Part shown: positions 25,261 through 35,823 of the stretch, in pieces | How positions within the stretch are numbered: the first letter of the stretch is position 1 | Layout: every line of letters starts with the position of its first letter | Assembly (NCBI GenBank): GCA_017517705.1 | Contig: JAFWYM010000030.1 | Coordinates: 16,111 to 80,110, forward strand | DNA from: Alistipes sp. | GTDB taxonomy: Bacteria; Bacteroidota; Bacteroidia; Bacteroidales; Rikenellaceae | DNA length: 64,000 nt | Reading direction: 5' to 3' | Notes under the pieces: model-generated | What the model saw: only the letters and a program-made list of their open reading frames with translations | What the model was told of the DNA's origin: nothing | Database searches by the model: none | Made by a program: the position numbers and the translations under genes

Positions 25261-26236
25261 CACGTTTGGAGATATATTGCGCCTCACGATTTTTGGCGCA
25301 TCACATGCCGACGAGGTGGGAGTCATCATCGAGGGTGTACCCAAGGGCATACACCTCACCCCTCAGATGTTCGCTGACGACATCAATCGTCGTCGTCCCT
25401 CACTCCATGGCGAGACTACACGCCACGAGGAGGACATACCCACTATCGATGGTCTCAATGCTGAGGGCATCACCACGGGAGAGGCTATACGCATATCGTT
25501 TCGCAACAGCAATACGCGCTCCACAGATTATAGCCACCTTAAGTCGCATCCGCGACCCTCGCATGCCGACCTTGTGCAGCGCAGGAAGTATGGCGAGGAT
25601 TATAACCTTGCGGGCGGAGGCATGGCCTCGGGACGTATGACCGTAGCCCTTGTTGCTGCGGGCGTTGTGGCCAAGAAGATTCTCCCTAACGTTATCTTCA
25701 ACACCCACCTTGTGGAGGTAGGTGGTTGCAGCAACACCACTATGTTTGAGACCATCATCCATGAGGCTGCACGGCATGGCGACTCTGTGGGAGGCGTCAT
25801 CGAGTGCTCGATTTCGGGTGTAGAGCCACTCCTTGGCGAGCCATTCTTCGACTCCGCAGAGAGTGTCATAGCACACCTACTCTTCTCCATTCCCGCGGTA
25901 AAGGGCGTGGAGTTTGGCGACGGCTTTGCAGGCACACGTAAGCACGGCTCGGAGCGTAACGACACTATCATAGACCGCGAAGGTCGCACCCACACAAACA
26001 ATGAGGGCGGAATAAACGGAGGCATAACAAACGGCAACGACATAGTGCTGCGTGTAGCTATAAAACCCACACCAAGCATCGCCTTAGGTCAGCGGACTTA
26101 CAATTTTGAAGATGACAAAGTTACGGAGCTAACCATCGGTGGTCGTCACGATGCTTGCATAGCACGTCGTGCAGCTGTAGTTATTGAAGCTGTCACGGCT
26201 GTAGCCTTGGCCGACCTACACCTTAGAACTCGTTAA
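25253..26236 (+). CDS. aroC: Chorismate synthase
   Basis: The 327-residue protein starts at GTG 25253 inside the end of aroA (MNNTFGDILRLTIFGASHA). It shows the FMN-enzyme motifs GASHADEVGVIIEG, RPSHADLVQRRKYG, GGGMASGRMTVALVAAG and EGGINGGITNGNDIVLRVA. It removes phosphate from EPSP to give chorismate with reduced flavin as helper. It is slightly shorter than the usual 350-360 residues but keeps all central motifs. prmC starts 1 nt after its stop. Confidence 0.95.
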   Translation: MNNTFGDILRLTIFGASHADEVGVIIEGVPKGIHLTPQMFADDINRRRPSLHGETTRHEEDIPTIDGLNAEGITTGEAIRISFRNSNTRSTDYSHLKSHPRPSHADLVQRRKYGEDYNLAGGGMASGRMTVALVAAGVVAKKILPNVIFNTHLVEVGGCSNTTMFETIIHEAARHGDSVGGVIECSISGVEPLLGEPFFDSAESVIAHLLFSIPAVKGVEFGDGFAGTRKHGSERNDTIIDREGRTHTNNEGGINGGITNGNDIVLRVAIKPTPSIALGQRTYNFEDDKVTELTIGGRHDACIARRAAVVIEAVTAVALADLHLRTR

Positions 26237-26237
26237 T

Positions 26238-27080
26238 ATGGCATCGCGACGCGAAATCCTTCGACTGCTTCAGAGTGCTGCTATGGAGTGCTATCCCGAG
26301 ATGGAGGCGAGGCGTATTGCTGAGATGATTGTAACCCAACGTGGAGGCATCACGCTTAGCGACCTTATCATCGAGCCCAATGCCCCTCTCGACATCCCCG
26401 ACATCGAGACGATATGTGCAGAGCTACGCGCGTGGCGTCCTGTGCAGTACATCCTGGGTAGTGCCTACTTTGCGGATATGGATCTCGAGGTTTGCTCGGG
26501 GGTACTCATCCCTCGCCCCGAGACCGAGGAGCTCGTAGAGTGGATAGCGACAGATATGCCACATGCCAAACGTATCTTAGATGTATGCACGGGTAGCGGG
26601 TGTATAGCCCTCGCCTTGGCACGTAGGATTGCGCAGAGCGACGTCCACGGCATAGACATATCCTCAGAGGCACTCACCATAGCACGTCGCAATGCCGAGC
26701 GCTACGCCCCAAGGGTGGTGTTTCACGAGGCAGATGCGCTCGACGATTTTTCCAAGATTGTAGGCACGGAGTATGACGTCATAGTCTCCAATCCCCCATA
26801 TATCCCCGAGGCTGACAGGAGGCTTATGCGTCCGAATGTAACCGATTATGAACCACACATAGCGCTCTTTGTCCCCAACGGCGACCCGCTGCTATTCTAT
26901 CGAGCCATAGCTCACACAGCATACGCAATGCTTGCCAATGGCGGACGCCTATATTTCGAGATATACGAATCGTTAGCCACGGAGATGACCGCCATGCTAC
27001 GCGCTGAGGGTTATGACGTAACGCTACGCGAGGACTTTAGAGGTAAACCAAGAATGATATGCGCGACAAGAATAATATAG
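26238..27080 (+). CDS. prmC: Peptide chain release factor N5-glutamine methyltransferase
   Basis: The 280-residue SAM methyltransferase has ILDVCTGSGCIALALA as the SAM loop and VSNPPYIPEADRRLM as the NPPY glutamine-methylation motif, preceded by a PrmC-type helical N-terminus (RPVQYILGSAYFADMDL) and IPRPETEELVEW. It methylates the GGQ glutamine of release factors RF1 and RF2. It follows aroC by 1 nt and overlaps recX by 22 nt. Confidence 0.95.
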   Translation: MASRREILRLLQSAAMECYPEMEARRIAEMIVTQRGGITLSDLIIEPNAPLDIPDIETICAELRAWRPVQYILGSAYFADMDLEVCSGVLIPRPETEELVEWIATDMPHAKRILDVCTGSGCIALALARRIAQSDVHGIDISSEALTIARRNAERYAPRVVFHEADALDDFSKIVGTEYDVIVSNPPYIPEADRRLMRPNVTDYEPHIALFVPNGDPLLFYRAIAHTAYAMLANGGRLYFEIYESLATEMTAMLRAEGYDVTLREDFRGKPRMICATRII

Positions 27081-27577
27081 ATAGCAAACCGCGTGAACGA
27101 CGCCCCAAGACGTCGGCCGAAGCATTGCAGTCGCTAATGAGGCTATGCTCGCGTGCCGAGAAGTCGTCGGGCGATGCCCTACGTCTGATGCAAAGGTGGG
27201 AAGTAGCTGTGGCTGAACGACAGGGAGTGCTTGATAAGCTTATCGCCCAGCGTTTTATCGACGACAAGCGCTATGCCGAGGCCTATGTTCGTGAGAAGTC
27301 GCAGCTGGCGGGCTGGGGCACACGCAAGATAGCCATGCAACTACGACAAAAGGGTGTAGAGAAGGAAATTATCACCGAGGTGCTGGCTACACTCGACAAC
27401 GACGACCTGCGCCATCGCCTCAAGGAGCGCCTTGAGCGCAAGCTACGCACCACGAAGGCCGCGACGGAGTACGAGCTACGTGGCAAGCTGTTACGCCACG
27501 CCCTAAGTGCGGGCTACGACTACGACATCACCGTGGAAGTAATCGACGAACTCCGCAGAGAGAACTTAGATTATTAA
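27059..27577 (+). CDS. recX: RecX-family regulatory protein
   Basis: The 172-residue all-helical protein has RecX repeat hallmarks: FIDDKRYAEAYVREK, GTRKIAMQLRQKGVEKEI, LDNDDLRHRLKERLERKL and LLRHALSAGYDYDIT. RecX binds and limits RecA filaments. The first 35 residues are a basic charged leader (KPRERRPKTSAEAL), longer than in many species. It overlaps the end of prmC and ends the plus-strand run, facing purB across a hairpin. Confidence 0.88.
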   Translation: MRDKNNIDSKPRERRPKTSAEALQSLMRLCSRAEKSSGDALRLMQRWEVAVAERQGVLDKLIAQRFIDDKRYAEAYVREKSQLAGWGTRKIAMQLRQKGVEKEIITEVLATLDNDDLRHRLKERLERKLRTTKAATEYELRGKLLRHALSAGYDYDITVEVIDELRRENLDY

Positions 27578-27627
27578 GATATAGCACTCGTTCAAGTGCC
27601 TCTTTTTGCATCATTACCACCTTTTGC

Positions 27628-27692
27628 ATCATTACAGAAATCCCGAATAGGAGATACTCTGACGTATTCCTATTCGGGATTTCTGTAATGAT
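27628..27692. terminator. Long hairpin between convergent recX and purB
   Basis: Two perfect 25-nt arms (27628-27652 and 27668-27692) can pair, and ATAC/GTAT extend the stem past a one-base bulge around a 6-nt loop. No long T-run follows on either strand, so it may be a bidirectional terminator or a small palindromic repeat element. The 5' arm is preceded by a duplicated TTTTGCATCATTAC motif. Confidence 0.6.
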
Positions 27693-27710
27693 ACGCACTT
27701 TCGCAAGAAC

Positions 27711-29006
27711 CTACTCAATGCCTACGCGGTCGAAGATGAAATCCACATTCTTGAGATAGTACTCGAGCGTGAAGCAGCTATCGAGCTCCTCGCGAGTGAG
27801 CACGGCCATAACCTCGGGACTCTCGGCAAGGAGTTCCTGATAGTCGGCACGCTCGCTCATTGCACGCATGGCTATAGGCTGCACAGTATCGTATGCCTGC
27901 TCACGCGAGAAGCCCTTTTCGATAAGGGCATTCATCACGCGCTGCGCAAAGATCACCTTACGTGTACGATAGATGTTCTCCATCATGACATCCTTGAAAA
28001 CAACGAGATTCTCGAGGATGCCACGGAAACGATTGAGCATATAGTCCAAGAGCATCGTAGCATCGGGGAGTATGATACGCTCAGTCGACGAGTGCGAGAT
28101 ATCACGCTCGTGCCAGAGGGCCACATTCTCGTAGAAGGCAGCCATATAGCCACGCATAACGCGAGCACAGCCACACATATTCTCGCTCGAGATGGGGTTA
28201 CGCTTGTGGGGCATAGCACTCGAGCCCTTCTGACCCTTGCCGAACGACTCCTCCACCTCATGTACCTCGGTACGCTGGAGGTTACGTATCTCCATGGCCA
28301 TCTGCTCAATGCTCGAGGCGATGACAGCAAGCGTAGCCATATAGTAGGCATGGCGATCGCGCTGTATTACCTGCGTAGATATGTTGGCGCTATCGATGCC
28401 GAGCTTCTCACATACATAGTCCTGGATGAAGGGAGGAATATTGGCGAAGTTACCCACAGCACCCGAAATCTTACCTACCTCCACGCCACGTGCCGCAGCA
28501 GCAAAGCGCGTGAGGTTGCGCTTCATCTCCTCATACCACAACGCCCACTTAAGGCCGAAGCAGGTGATGTCTGCGTGTATGCCGTGTGTACGGCCGATGC
28601 AGGGCGTAGCCTTAAACTCTATGGCGCGACGACGCAACACCTCGAGCATCTTCTCGATATCCTCCATAAGGATGGTGTTAGCCTGCTTCAGAAGGTAGCC
28701 GTTGGCCGTATCCACCACATCGGTGCTCGTAAGACCATAGTGTACCCACTTGCGCTCCTCGCCAAGCGTCTCACTCACGGCACGTGTGAAGGCCACAATG
28801 TCGTGGCGTGTCTGCTGCTCAATCTCGGTGATGCGGTCGATGTTGAATGAAGCATTCTTCCACAGCTTCTCAACATCCTCCTTGGGCACTACGCCGAGCT
28901 GGCTCCACGCCTCCGAGGCCAATATCTCTACTCTAAGGTAGGCGTCGAACTTATTCTGCTCGGTCCATACCCTACGCATAATCTCTCTGCTATATCTCTC
29001 AATCAT
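27711..29006 (-). CDS. purB: Adenylosuccinate lyase
   Basis: The 431-residue fumarase-superfamily protein has the signature [17 protein letters not shown] and catalytic-region segments [14 protein letters not shown] and [14 protein letters not shown]. It catalyses two steps, SAICAR to AICAR and adenylosuccinate to AMP, in the cytoplasm. It is the last gene of the purine operon, 31 nt after folD, and is followed by the hairpin facing recX. Length is standard for the tetrameric bacterial enzyme. Confidence 0.95.
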   Translation of the reverse strand: MIERYSREIMRRVWTEQNKFDAYLRVEILASEAWSQLGVVPKEDVEKLWKNASFNIDRITEIEQQTRHDIVAFTRAVSETLGEERKWVHYGLTSTDVVDTANGYLLKQANTILMEDIEKMLEVLRRRAIEFKATPCIGRTHGIHADITCFGLKWALWYEEMKRNLTRFAAAARGVEVGKISGAVGNFANIPPFIQDYVCEKLGIDSANISTQVIQRDRHAYYMATLAVIASSIEQMAMEIRNLQRTEVHEVEESFGKGQKGSSAMPHKRNPISSENMCGCARVMRGYMAAFYENVALWHERDISHSSTERIILPDATMLLDYMLNRFRGILENLVVFKDVMMENIYRTRKVIFAQRVMNALIEKGFSREQAYDTVQPIAMRAMSERADYQELLAESPEVMAVLTREELDSCFTLEYYLKNVDFIFDRVGIE

Positions 29007-29037
29007 AAGGCAGTAAGGTTAGTTAGTTTATATTTTG

Positions 29038-29889
29038 TTACTTACTCATTCTATTGATATACGCCTCTACGGTATTCTCCATAAGGCAGGTGATGGTCAT
29101 AGGGCCTACACCACCGGGTACGGGGGTAATGGCAGCAGCGATATACTGAGCCTCCTCGAAGTCGACGTCACCACAAAGCTTACCATTGCGTGTGTCGCGA
29201 TTTACGCCAACGTCAATAACCACAGCACCGGGCTTGATCATATCTGCCGTGATGAAGCGCTCCTTGCCTATCGCAGCAACAAGGATGTCGGCACGACGAG
29301 TGATGGAAGCAAGATGCTTCGTGCGCGAGTGAGCAACAGTAACAGTAGCATTGGCATCCAACAGAAGCTTAGCGACAGGCTGACCCACAATATTACTGCG
29401 GCCGATGACTACAGCCTCCTTGCCGGCAATGTCTACACCCGCAAAGTGAAGCAGCTTGATAATGCCCTTAGGCGTACACGGGAGCATGCAGGGCTGCTTG
29501 AGCCATAACTTAGCCACATTAGCCGGATGGAAGGCATCGACATCCTTCTCAGGCGAGATGGCAGCGATAACCTTATTCTCGTTGATATGCTTCGGCAGAG
29601 GCAACTGCACGAGGATACCATCCACATCGTCATCCTGGTTAAGTTGTTCGATAAGCTCCAGGAGATCCGACTCCGGGATTGTAGCCTCACGACGTATTGT
29701 CGTATTACGAATACCCACCTGGTCGGCAGCCTTAGCCTTACCCGTGACGTAAGATACGCTACCCGGGTCGTCACCCACAAGGATAACGACAAGATTGGGC
29801 GTACGACCATACTGCTTACCAAGTACCTCTACGCGCACCTTGAGCGCCTCTTTAATAGACAATGATAGTTCTTTACCCTTTATAATCAT
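29038..29889 (-). CDS. folD: Bifunctional methylenetetrahydrofolate dehydrogenase/cyclohydrolase
   Basis: The 283-residue protein has Tyr-Lys of the active site in VSYVTGKAKAAD, DGILVQLPLPKHIN, and the nucleotide loop VVIGRSNIVGQPVAKLLL, then GPMTITCLMENT at the end. It interconverts methylene-, methenyl- and 10-formyl-THF with NADP. 10-formyl-THF feeds PurN and PurH, which explains its place in the purine operon between purD and purB. Complete and of normal length. Confidence 0.95.
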   Translation of the reverse strand: MIIKGKELSLSIKEALKVRVEVLGKQYGRTPNLVVILVGDDPGSVSYVTGKAKAADQVGIRNTTIRREATIPESDLLELIEQLNQDDDVDGILVQLPLPKHINENKVIAAISPEKDVDAFHPANVAKLWLKQPCMLPCTPKGIIKLLHFAGVDIAGKEAVVIGRSNIVGQPVAKLLLDANATVTVAHSRTKHLASITRRADILVAAIGKERFITADMIKPGAVVIDVGVNRDTRNGKLCGDVDFEEAQYIAAAITPVPGGVGPMTITCLMENTVEAYINRMSK

Positions 29890-29914
29890 AGTTTTACGTT
29901 TTTAAATTAGACAA

Positions 29915-31159
29915 TTAGCGGAATGCCTTAGCACCTATATCCGTACGATGGAATAGGTTGTCGCACTCTATCTTTGCTATATCCTCGCGAGCCTTAGCCT
30001 GTGCCTGCTCGAGTGTCGGTGCCGTGGCTACGACAATCATCACACGACCTCCGGCCGTGACAAGCTCGCCATCCTTCATAGCTGTACCCATATGGTATAT
30101 CTTCGACTCTACGCGCTCCGTGCCATTTATGACAAAGCCCTTATCGTAACTACCGGGATACCCCTTCGATGCCAAAACAATACCGAGGGTAGCACCCTCC
30201 GACCACTCCACCGTAGGCTTCTCATTGTTCGCAACCGCCATAAAGGCATCCACAGCATCGCTCTTAAGACGGGGCAATACCACCTCCGTCTCGGGATCGC
30301 CAAAGCGGGCGTTAAACTCGATAACCTTGATGCCCTGTGGTGTCTTCATAAGGCCACCGTAGAGCACACCCGTGAAGGGACACCCCTCAGCAACCATAGC
30401 ATCTGCCACACGCTGCATGATGTTCTCCATAGCATATGCATGATCCTCGTCGGTAACGAATGGCAACTCCGTATAAGCACCCATACCTCCAGTGTTGGGT
30501 CCCTCATCGTTGTCGTAGGCACGCTTATGATCCTGCGCCACGGGCATAGGCACGACCTTCGAGCCCGCAACAAAGCACATCAACGAAAACTCCTCGCCCG
30601 TGAGGAACTCCTCGATAACGACCCTGCCCTCGCCATACTTCGTATCGAGAAGCATATCGCGCAGTGCCGCCTCGGCCTCATCCATCGTCGTTGCAATAAC
30701 AACGCCCTTGCCAGCTGCCAAGCCGTCGTACTTAAGCACCGTGGGTAACGAACCCCTACGAACGTATGCCATAGCCTCCTCGTAGTCGGTAAACGTGGCG
30801 TAGTCAGCTGTAGGCACATCGTATTTCTTCATCAGTCGTTTAGCAAAATCCTTGCTCGACTCTATCTCCGTGGCTGCCTTCGTAGGGCCAAAGATCTTGA
30901 GCCCCTCCTCGCGGAAGCGGTCGACGACACCTACTGCAAGCGCTGCCTCGGGGCCCACAACCGTAAGGTCAACAGCCTCGCGCTTGGCAAAAGCCACAAG
31001 AGCCTCCACGTCAGTATCCTTTATAGCCACGCACTCAGCGAGCTGTGCTATACCCGCATTACCAGGGGCAGCGTATATTTTCTTGGCCTTGGGCGAGCGC
31101 GACACAGCCTCCACGATAGCATGCTCACGTCCACCAGAGCCGATTACTAATATCTTCAT
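29915..31159 (-). CDS. purD: Phosphoribosylamine-glycine ligase
   Basis: The 414-residue ATP-grasp protein begins KILVIGSGGREHAIVEAVSRS. It carries the KYDGLAAGKGVVIATT and VIEEFLTGEEFSLMCFV segments and the FNARFGDPETEVVLPRL metal-binding motif. It makes GAR from phosphoribosylamine, glycine and ATP, step 2 of the pathway. It lies between purH and folD, with an 86-nt gap from purH that contains nothing recognisable. Confidence 0.95.
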   Translation of the reverse strand: MKILVIGSGGREHAIVEAVSRSPKAKKIYAAPGNAGIAQLAECVAIKDTDVEALVAFAKREAVDLTVVGPEAALAVGVVDRFREEGLKIFGPTKAATEIESSKDFAKRLMKKYDVPTADYATFTDYEEAMAYVRRGSLPTVLKYDGLAAGKGVVIATTMDEAEAALRDMLLDTKYGEGRVVIEEFLTGEEFSLMCFVAGSKVVPMPVAQDHKRAYDNDEGPNTGGMGAYTELPFVTDEDHAYAMENIMQRVADAMVAEGCPFTGVLYGGLMKTPQGIKVIEFNARFGDPETEVVLPRLKSDAVDAFMAVANNEKPTVEWSEGATLGIVLASKGYPGSYDKGFVINGTERVESKIYHMGTAMKDGELVTAGGRVMIVVATAPTLEQAQAKAREDIAKIECDNLFHRTDIGAKAFR

Positions 31160-31245
31160 ACCTTATCTACAAGTAGCGAGCAGATAGTTACTGAGCGAAA
31201 ACACGTTACCATCTCCCCTATCTCATTAATTTATATCTATCAATC

Positions 31246-32775
31246 CTAATGCTTGAAGTGGCGCATGCCGGTTACCAACATCGTCATACCAAACTCATCT
31301 GCCCTCTTTACCGAATCCTCATCACGGACACTGCCACCGGGCTGTACGAGAGCCGTCACGCCATACTTCTCCGCCAACGTCACAGTGTCGTCGAAGGGGA
31401 AGAAGCCATCCGAGGCGAGCACAAGACCCTCGGTGAAGCCTGCCGCCTGTGCCTGCTTGAGAGCTATCTCGGCAGAGCCCACGCGATTCATCTGTCCGGC
31501 ACCTACACCCACCGTGTGGCCATCCTTAACCACAACGATGGCGTTCGACTTAACGTGCTTGGCAATACGCCAACCGAAGTTCATATCCTCAAGCTCCTTA
31601 GCCGAAGGCTTACGCTTTGTAACGCACATCTCGGCAACAACCTCCTTGGTATTGGTGTCGAGCTGCTGAACGAGGAGTCCGCCATTTACCGACACATACT
31701 GTGTCTGTGGCGCCTCCAAAGCTGCCATATCCACCTGCAAGAGGCGTAGATTCTTCTTAGTAGAGAGCACCTCGAGAGCCTCAGCCGAGAACGAGGGAGC
31801 CATGATAATCTCCAAGAACACAGGCTTCATCAACTCCGCAACCTCCTTCGTGAGTTCGCGGTTTACAGCTACGATGCCACCGAAGATGCTCACCTTATCA
31901 GCCTCGTATGCCTTCGTCCACGCATCCTTGATATCGACACCTATAGCCGCACCACAAGGATTCATGTGCTTCAGACCTACGCAGAAGGGCTCCGAGAACT
32001 CACGAGCAATGCAGAGTGCAGCATTGGCATCCTGAATATTATTATACGACATCTCCTTGCCGTTGAGTTGCGTTGCCGTAGCCAACGAGTAGGGCACCTC
32101 CTCAGCCGAACGGTAGAACTTAGCCGACTGATGGGGATTCTCACCATAGCGCAACGTCTGCACCAGGTCGAACGACGTAAAGAGTTTCTCGTTCAACTCA
32201 GCCTGCTTGCGCATATACGTAGCGATACACATATCGTACTCCGCAGTATGTGTATATGCCTTTGCCGAGAGCTTAAGACGTGTTGCGGGCTCGGTGTTGC
32301 CATTAGCCTCAATCTCGGCAATAATCTGAGCGTAATCCTCGGGATCGCACACAACCGTAACATCGCGGTAGTTCTTCGCTGCCGAGCGTAGCATCGAGGG
32401 GCCACCTATATCTATATTCTCGATAGCATCCTCCATCTTCACATCGGGCTTAGCGATGGTCTGACGGAAGGGGTAGAGATTTACGCACACCATATCTATA
32501 AACTCAATGGCGTTATCCTTCAACGCCTTCAGATGGCTCTCATCATCACGACGTGCAAGAAGGCCACCATGAACCTTGGGGTGCAACGTCTTAACACGGC
32601 CATCGCATATCTCCGGGAAGCCCGTAACATCGCTGATGCCTATGGTCTCAACACCGCTATCCTCGAGGAGCTTCTGCGTACCTCCCGTGGCAATAATCTC
32701 CCAGCCCAAGCGTCGCAGGTTGCTGCAAAATTCCACAACACCCCTCTTATCGCTAACACTAACTAATGCTCTCAT
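31246..32775 (-). CDS. purH: Bifunctional AICAR formyltransferase/IMP cyclohydrolase
   Basis: The 509-residue protein has an N-terminal IMP cyclohydrolase domain (RALVSVSDKRGVVEF, GWEIIATGGTQ, GRVKTLHPKVHGGLLARR) and a C-terminal AICARFT domain (KHMNPCGAAIG, SNAIVVVKDG, GQMNRVGSAEIAL). Together they make the last two steps to IMP. The KHMNPCG segment holds the Lys-His pair of the transformylase. It starts 3 nt after the purN stop. Standard length. Confidence 0.96.
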   Translation of the reverse strand: MRALVSVSDKRGVVEFCSNLRRLGWEIIATGGTQKLLEDSGVETIGISDVTGFPEICDGRVKTLHPKVHGGLLARRDDESHLKALKDNAIEFIDMVCVNLYPFRQTIAKPDVKMEDAIENIDIGGPSMLRSAAKNYRDVTVVCDPEDYAQIIAEIEANGNTEPATRLKLSAKAYTHTAEYDMCIATYMRKQAELNEKLFTSFDLVQTLRYGENPHQSAKFYRSAEEVPYSLATATQLNGKEMSYNNIQDANAALCIAREFSEPFCVGLKHMNPCGAAIGVDIKDAWTKAYEADKVSIFGGIVAVNRELTKEVAELMKPVFLEIIMAPSFSAEALEVLSTKKNLRLLQVDMAALEAPQTQYVSVNGGLLVQQLDTNTKEVVAEMCVTKRKPSAKELEDMNFGWRIAKHVKSNAIVVVKDGHTVGVGAGQMNRVGSAEIALKQAQAAGFTEGLVLASDGFFPFDDTVTLAEKYGVTALVQPGGSVRDEDSVKRADEFGMTMLVTGMRHFKH

Positions 32776-32778
32776 ATC

Positions 32779-33354
32779 TTAATAGTTCCTATTTATCAGT
32801 TTGTTAATAGTCTTTACATAAAGCTTATGTTCAATCGAGTGTATCAACATCGTAAGCTCTTCAATGTCGTTACCTTCATAGACAATGGCACCCTGGTCGA
32901 TAATGCGACCACCGTCGAGCGTCTCGTCCACGAAGTGTGTCGTAGCACCAAAGATCTTGACGCCATACTCCACAGCATCCTGAATCGCATGAGCACCCTT
33001 GAACGAAGGCAACAGCGAGGGGTGGATATTGACTATACGCTGGGCATAGCGCTCCAAGAGCACCTTGCCAACGATACGCATATACCCCGCCAAGCATACG
33101 AACTCCACACCACGCTCATCGAGCATATCGGCTAACACGGTCTCGTATGCCTCCCTCGAGGCGTAATCCTTAGGGTTGAACGCAAAGCTCTCCGTACCAT
33201 AACGCTTAGCACGCTCCAAAACCTTCGCACCCGGCTTATCACACACAAGCAACACAACGTCGCCCGCGATGCGACCATCGCGACAGGCCTCGACAATAGC
33301 CTCATAGTTACTGCCACTGCCACTGGCAAAGACGGCAATCTTGGCTCTCTTCAT
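32779..33354 (-). CDS. purN: Phosphoribosylglycinamide formyltransferase
   Basis: The 191-residue protein starts KIAVFASGSGSNYEAIVEA, with the catalytic Asn-His-Asp seen in VNIHPSLLPSF and HFVDETLDGG. It uses 10-formyl-THF to formylate GAR, step 3. It sits between purM and purH, with the 10-formyl-THF source folD in the same operon. A C-terminal extension (LYVKTINKLINRN) is slight. Confidence 0.94.
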   Translation of the reverse strand: MKRAKIAVFASGSGSNYEAIVEACRDGRIAGDVVLLVCDKPGAKVLERAKRYGTESFAFNPKDYASREAYETVLADMLDERGVEFVCLAGYMRIVGKVLLERYAQRIVNIHPSLLPSFKGAHAIQDAVEYGVKIFGATTHFVDETLDGGRIIDQGAIVYEGNDIEELTMLIHSIEHKLYVKTINKLINRNY

Positions 33355-33371
33355 AGTATCAGTTGTGCAGA

Positions 33372-34400
33372 TTAGATGATCATAACGCCCTCACCCTCGA
33401 CAACACGACCGATAACCGAGGCACGCTCGCCACACTCCTCAAGGATGGCAATAGCACGTGCAGCATCGCTCTCCGGAAGGGCGATAACCATACCGATACC
33501 CATATTGAAGATGTTGAACATCTCGCGGTGACCCACCTTACCATACTTCTCCAAGAGGCGGAATACGGGGAGTATCTCCCACGTGCCCTCCTTAACCTCA
33601 ACGCCCTGGCCATCCTTCAAGATGCGGGGAATATTCTCATCGAAGCCGCCACCCGTAATATGGCTTATACCGTGAACGTCGCACTCGGCAATAACCTTCA
33701 ACACCTGCTTAACATATATACGTGTAGGCTCCAACAGCGCCTCACCAAGCGTGCGTCCGGGAATCTCGGGATAGCTCTCGCTGAGCTTCAGGCCATTATC
33801 GCTAACGACCTTACGCACAAGGCTGAAGCCATTTGAGTGAACACCGCTGGAAGCGATACCCACCAACACATCGCCAACCTTCACGCGCTCACCGGCGTCG
33901 ATGAGCTTCGAGCGCTCGACAACACCCACGGTGAAGCCCGCAATGTCGTACTCGCCATCCTGATACATACCAGGCATCTCGGCAGTCTCGCCACCGACCA
34001 ATGCACAGCCTGCCTGACGGCAACCCTCAGCAACACCCGCAACGATAGCCTCGACCTTGGCGGGCTCGTTGTGGCCTACAGCCACATAGTCGAGGAACAC
34101 CAGAGGCTCAGCACCCTGTGCCAAAACGTCGTTAACACACATAGCCACAGCATCGATACCTATAGTGTCGTGCTTATCCATCTCAAACGCAAGCTTTAGC
34201 TTCGTACCCACGCCATCGGTACCACTCACAAGCACGGGCTCCTTGATATTGAGCTCCGCAAGGTTGAACATACCACCAAATGCTCCGATGTTACCCATAG
34301 AGCCTACGCGCTTGGTCGATGCCACGTGCGACTTGATGCGTCGTACTACTTCGTAACCGGCCTCAAGATTTACGCCGGCAGCTTCATAACTCTTTGCCAT
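33372..34400 (-). CDS. purM: Phosphoribosylformylglycinamidine cyclo-ligase
   Basis: The 342-residue protein has the PurM motifs [44 protein letters not shown] and [14 protein letters not shown]. It closes FGAM to AIR with ATP, step 5. It shares its fold with PurL, encoded two genes upstream. Standard length; between purF and purN. Confidence 0.95.
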   Translation of the reverse strand: MAKSYEAAGVNLEAGYEVVRRIKSHVASTKRVGSMGNIGAFGGMFNLAELNIKEPVLVSGTDGVGTKLKLAFEMDKHDTIGIDAVAMCVNDVLAQGAEPLVFLDYVAVGHNEPAKVEAIVAGVAEGCRQAGCALVGGETAEMPGMYQDGEYDIAGFTVGVVERSKLIDAGERVKVGDVLVGIASSGVHSNGFSLVRKVVSDNGLKLSESYPEIPGRTLGEALLEPTRIYVKQVLKVIAECDVHGISHITGGGFDENIPRILKDGQGVEVKEGTWEILPVFRLLEKYGKVGHREMFNIFNMGIGMVIALPESDAARAIAILEECGERASVIGRVVEGEGVMII

Positions 34401-34414
34401 AATTATATCTGTAT

Positions 34415-35818
34415 TTATTCATTATTCAACTTATTCTGGTACAGCGATGTGGGATAACAGCCATTAAAACAAGCCATACACAATTCCGACCTATTACCCG
34501 ACTTCAAAAGCGACTCCTCCGAGAGGAACTCCAACGAGTCGGCCTCAATAGCCTTGCACGCCTCATCCTTCGACATACGCGCACAGAGCAGCTCATCGCG
34601 CGTAGACATATCGATACCGTAGAAACAGGGATTCGTGATGGCCGGGCTGGCGATACGCACGTGTACCTCCTTGGCTCCTGCCTCTTTTAACAGACGCACG
34701 ATACGTAGCGACGTAGTACCGCGCACGATAGAGTCGTCGATGAGCACTACAGACTTATCCTTGACCAACGAGCGCACGGCTGAGAGTTTCATGCGTACAC
34801 CCTTCTCGCGCATCTCCTGCGAGGGCTGGATAAAGGTACGTGCGATATACTTATTCTTAATAAGACCCATCTCGTAGGGTATGCCACTTGCCTCCGAGTA
34901 GCCGATGGCAGCACTTATGCTCGAGTCGGGCACGCCGATAACTACATCTGCCTTCGTGGGGCACTGCTCATAGAGAAGGCGTCCCGAGAGTTTACGGAAG
35001 GAGTGTACGTTGCAGCCCTCAATGTCGCTATCGGGGCGAGCAAAGTAGATATACTCCATGGCGCACATAAGATGGCGCTTATACAACGAGTAGTTGTTCG
35101 AACGAATACCGTGGTGGTCGATGGTAACAATCTCGCCAGGCTCGATATCGCGGATATACTCCGCACCGATGATGTCGAGAGCACATGTCTCCGAGCTTAT
35201 GACGTAACCTTCGCCAAGCTTACCTATAGACAATGGTCTCAGACCGTGCTTATCGCGGCAGGCGTAGATACGATTCTTGGTCATGATGAGGAAGGCGAAG
35301 GCTCCCTCCAACATATTCAATGCCTCGATGATGTTATCGATGCGGTTACGCTCGCTCTTCTCCTTCTTAATGAGGTGAGCCAGAAGCTCGCTATCCGACG
35401 ATGAATGGAACAACGAGCCACGCACCTCGAGGTAGTGAGCCAGCTCCTTAGAGTTTACGAGGTTACCATTATGCGCCAGAGCAAAATCACCCGTATAGTG
35501 ATTGAACGAAAAGGGCTGCACGTTATTAGCACCGCCACCACCCGTTGTCGAATAGCGTACGTGGCCAATAGCAATACGTCCCTTTAGTTTCGATAGTTTC
35601 TGCTGGTTGAACACCTCCGTAACAAGACCCTCGCCCTTGACCGTATTAAGTTTATCGCCATCAAAGGCCGAGATGCCGCAAGCCTCCTGGCCACGATGCT
35701 GCAGCGCATGAAGGCCATAGTAGGCAAGGTTGGGAGCATCGTCCACACCGAAGATACCAAAGACGCCACACTCCTCGTGCAGGTCGTCACCATATATATC
35801 TAATGAATCCTTAAGCAT
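34415..35818 (-). CDS. purF: Amidophosphoribosyltransferase
   Basis: The 467-residue protein has an N-terminal glutamine amidotransferase whose nucleophile Cys follows a short propeptide ([14 protein letters not shown]), so it is processed. The PRTase domain carries [14 protein letters not shown], the PRPP loop. The C-terminal [13 protein letters not shown] Cys set, with upstream Cys, fits the iron-sulphur-containing B. subtilis-like class. It commits PRPP and glutamine to purine synthesis and is the usual point of feedback by AMP and GMP. Confidence 0.95.
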   Translation of the reverse strand: MLKDSLDIYGDDLHEECGVFGIFGVDDAPNLAYYGLHALQHRGQEACGISAFDGDKLNTVKGEGLVTEVFNQQKLSKLKGRIAIGHVRYSTTGGGGANNVQPFSFNHYTGDFALAHNGNLVNSKELAHYLEVRGSLFHSSSDSELLAHLIKKEKSERNRIDNIIEALNMLEGAFAFLIMTKNRIYACRDKHGLRPLSIGKLGEGYVISSETCALDIIGAEYIRDIEPGEIVTIDHHGIRSNNYSLYKRHLMCAMEYIYFARPDSDIEGCNVHSFRKLSGRLLYEQCPTKADVVIGVPDSSISAAIGYSEASGIPYEMGLIKNKYIARTFIQPSQEMREKGVRMKLSAVRSLVKDKSVVLIDDSIVRGTTSLRIVRLLKEAGAKEVHVRIASPAITNPCFYGIDMSTRDELLCARMSKDEACKAIEADSLEFLSEESLLKSGNRSELCMACFNGCYPTSLYQNKLNNE

Positions 35819-35823
35819 ACCTA

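Noticed and set aside
23992-27577. Many 60-160 codon frames on the opposite strand of aroA, aroC, prmC and the pur genes
   Set aside because: Shadows caused by GC-rich codon bias; the forward genes are complete and recognisable.
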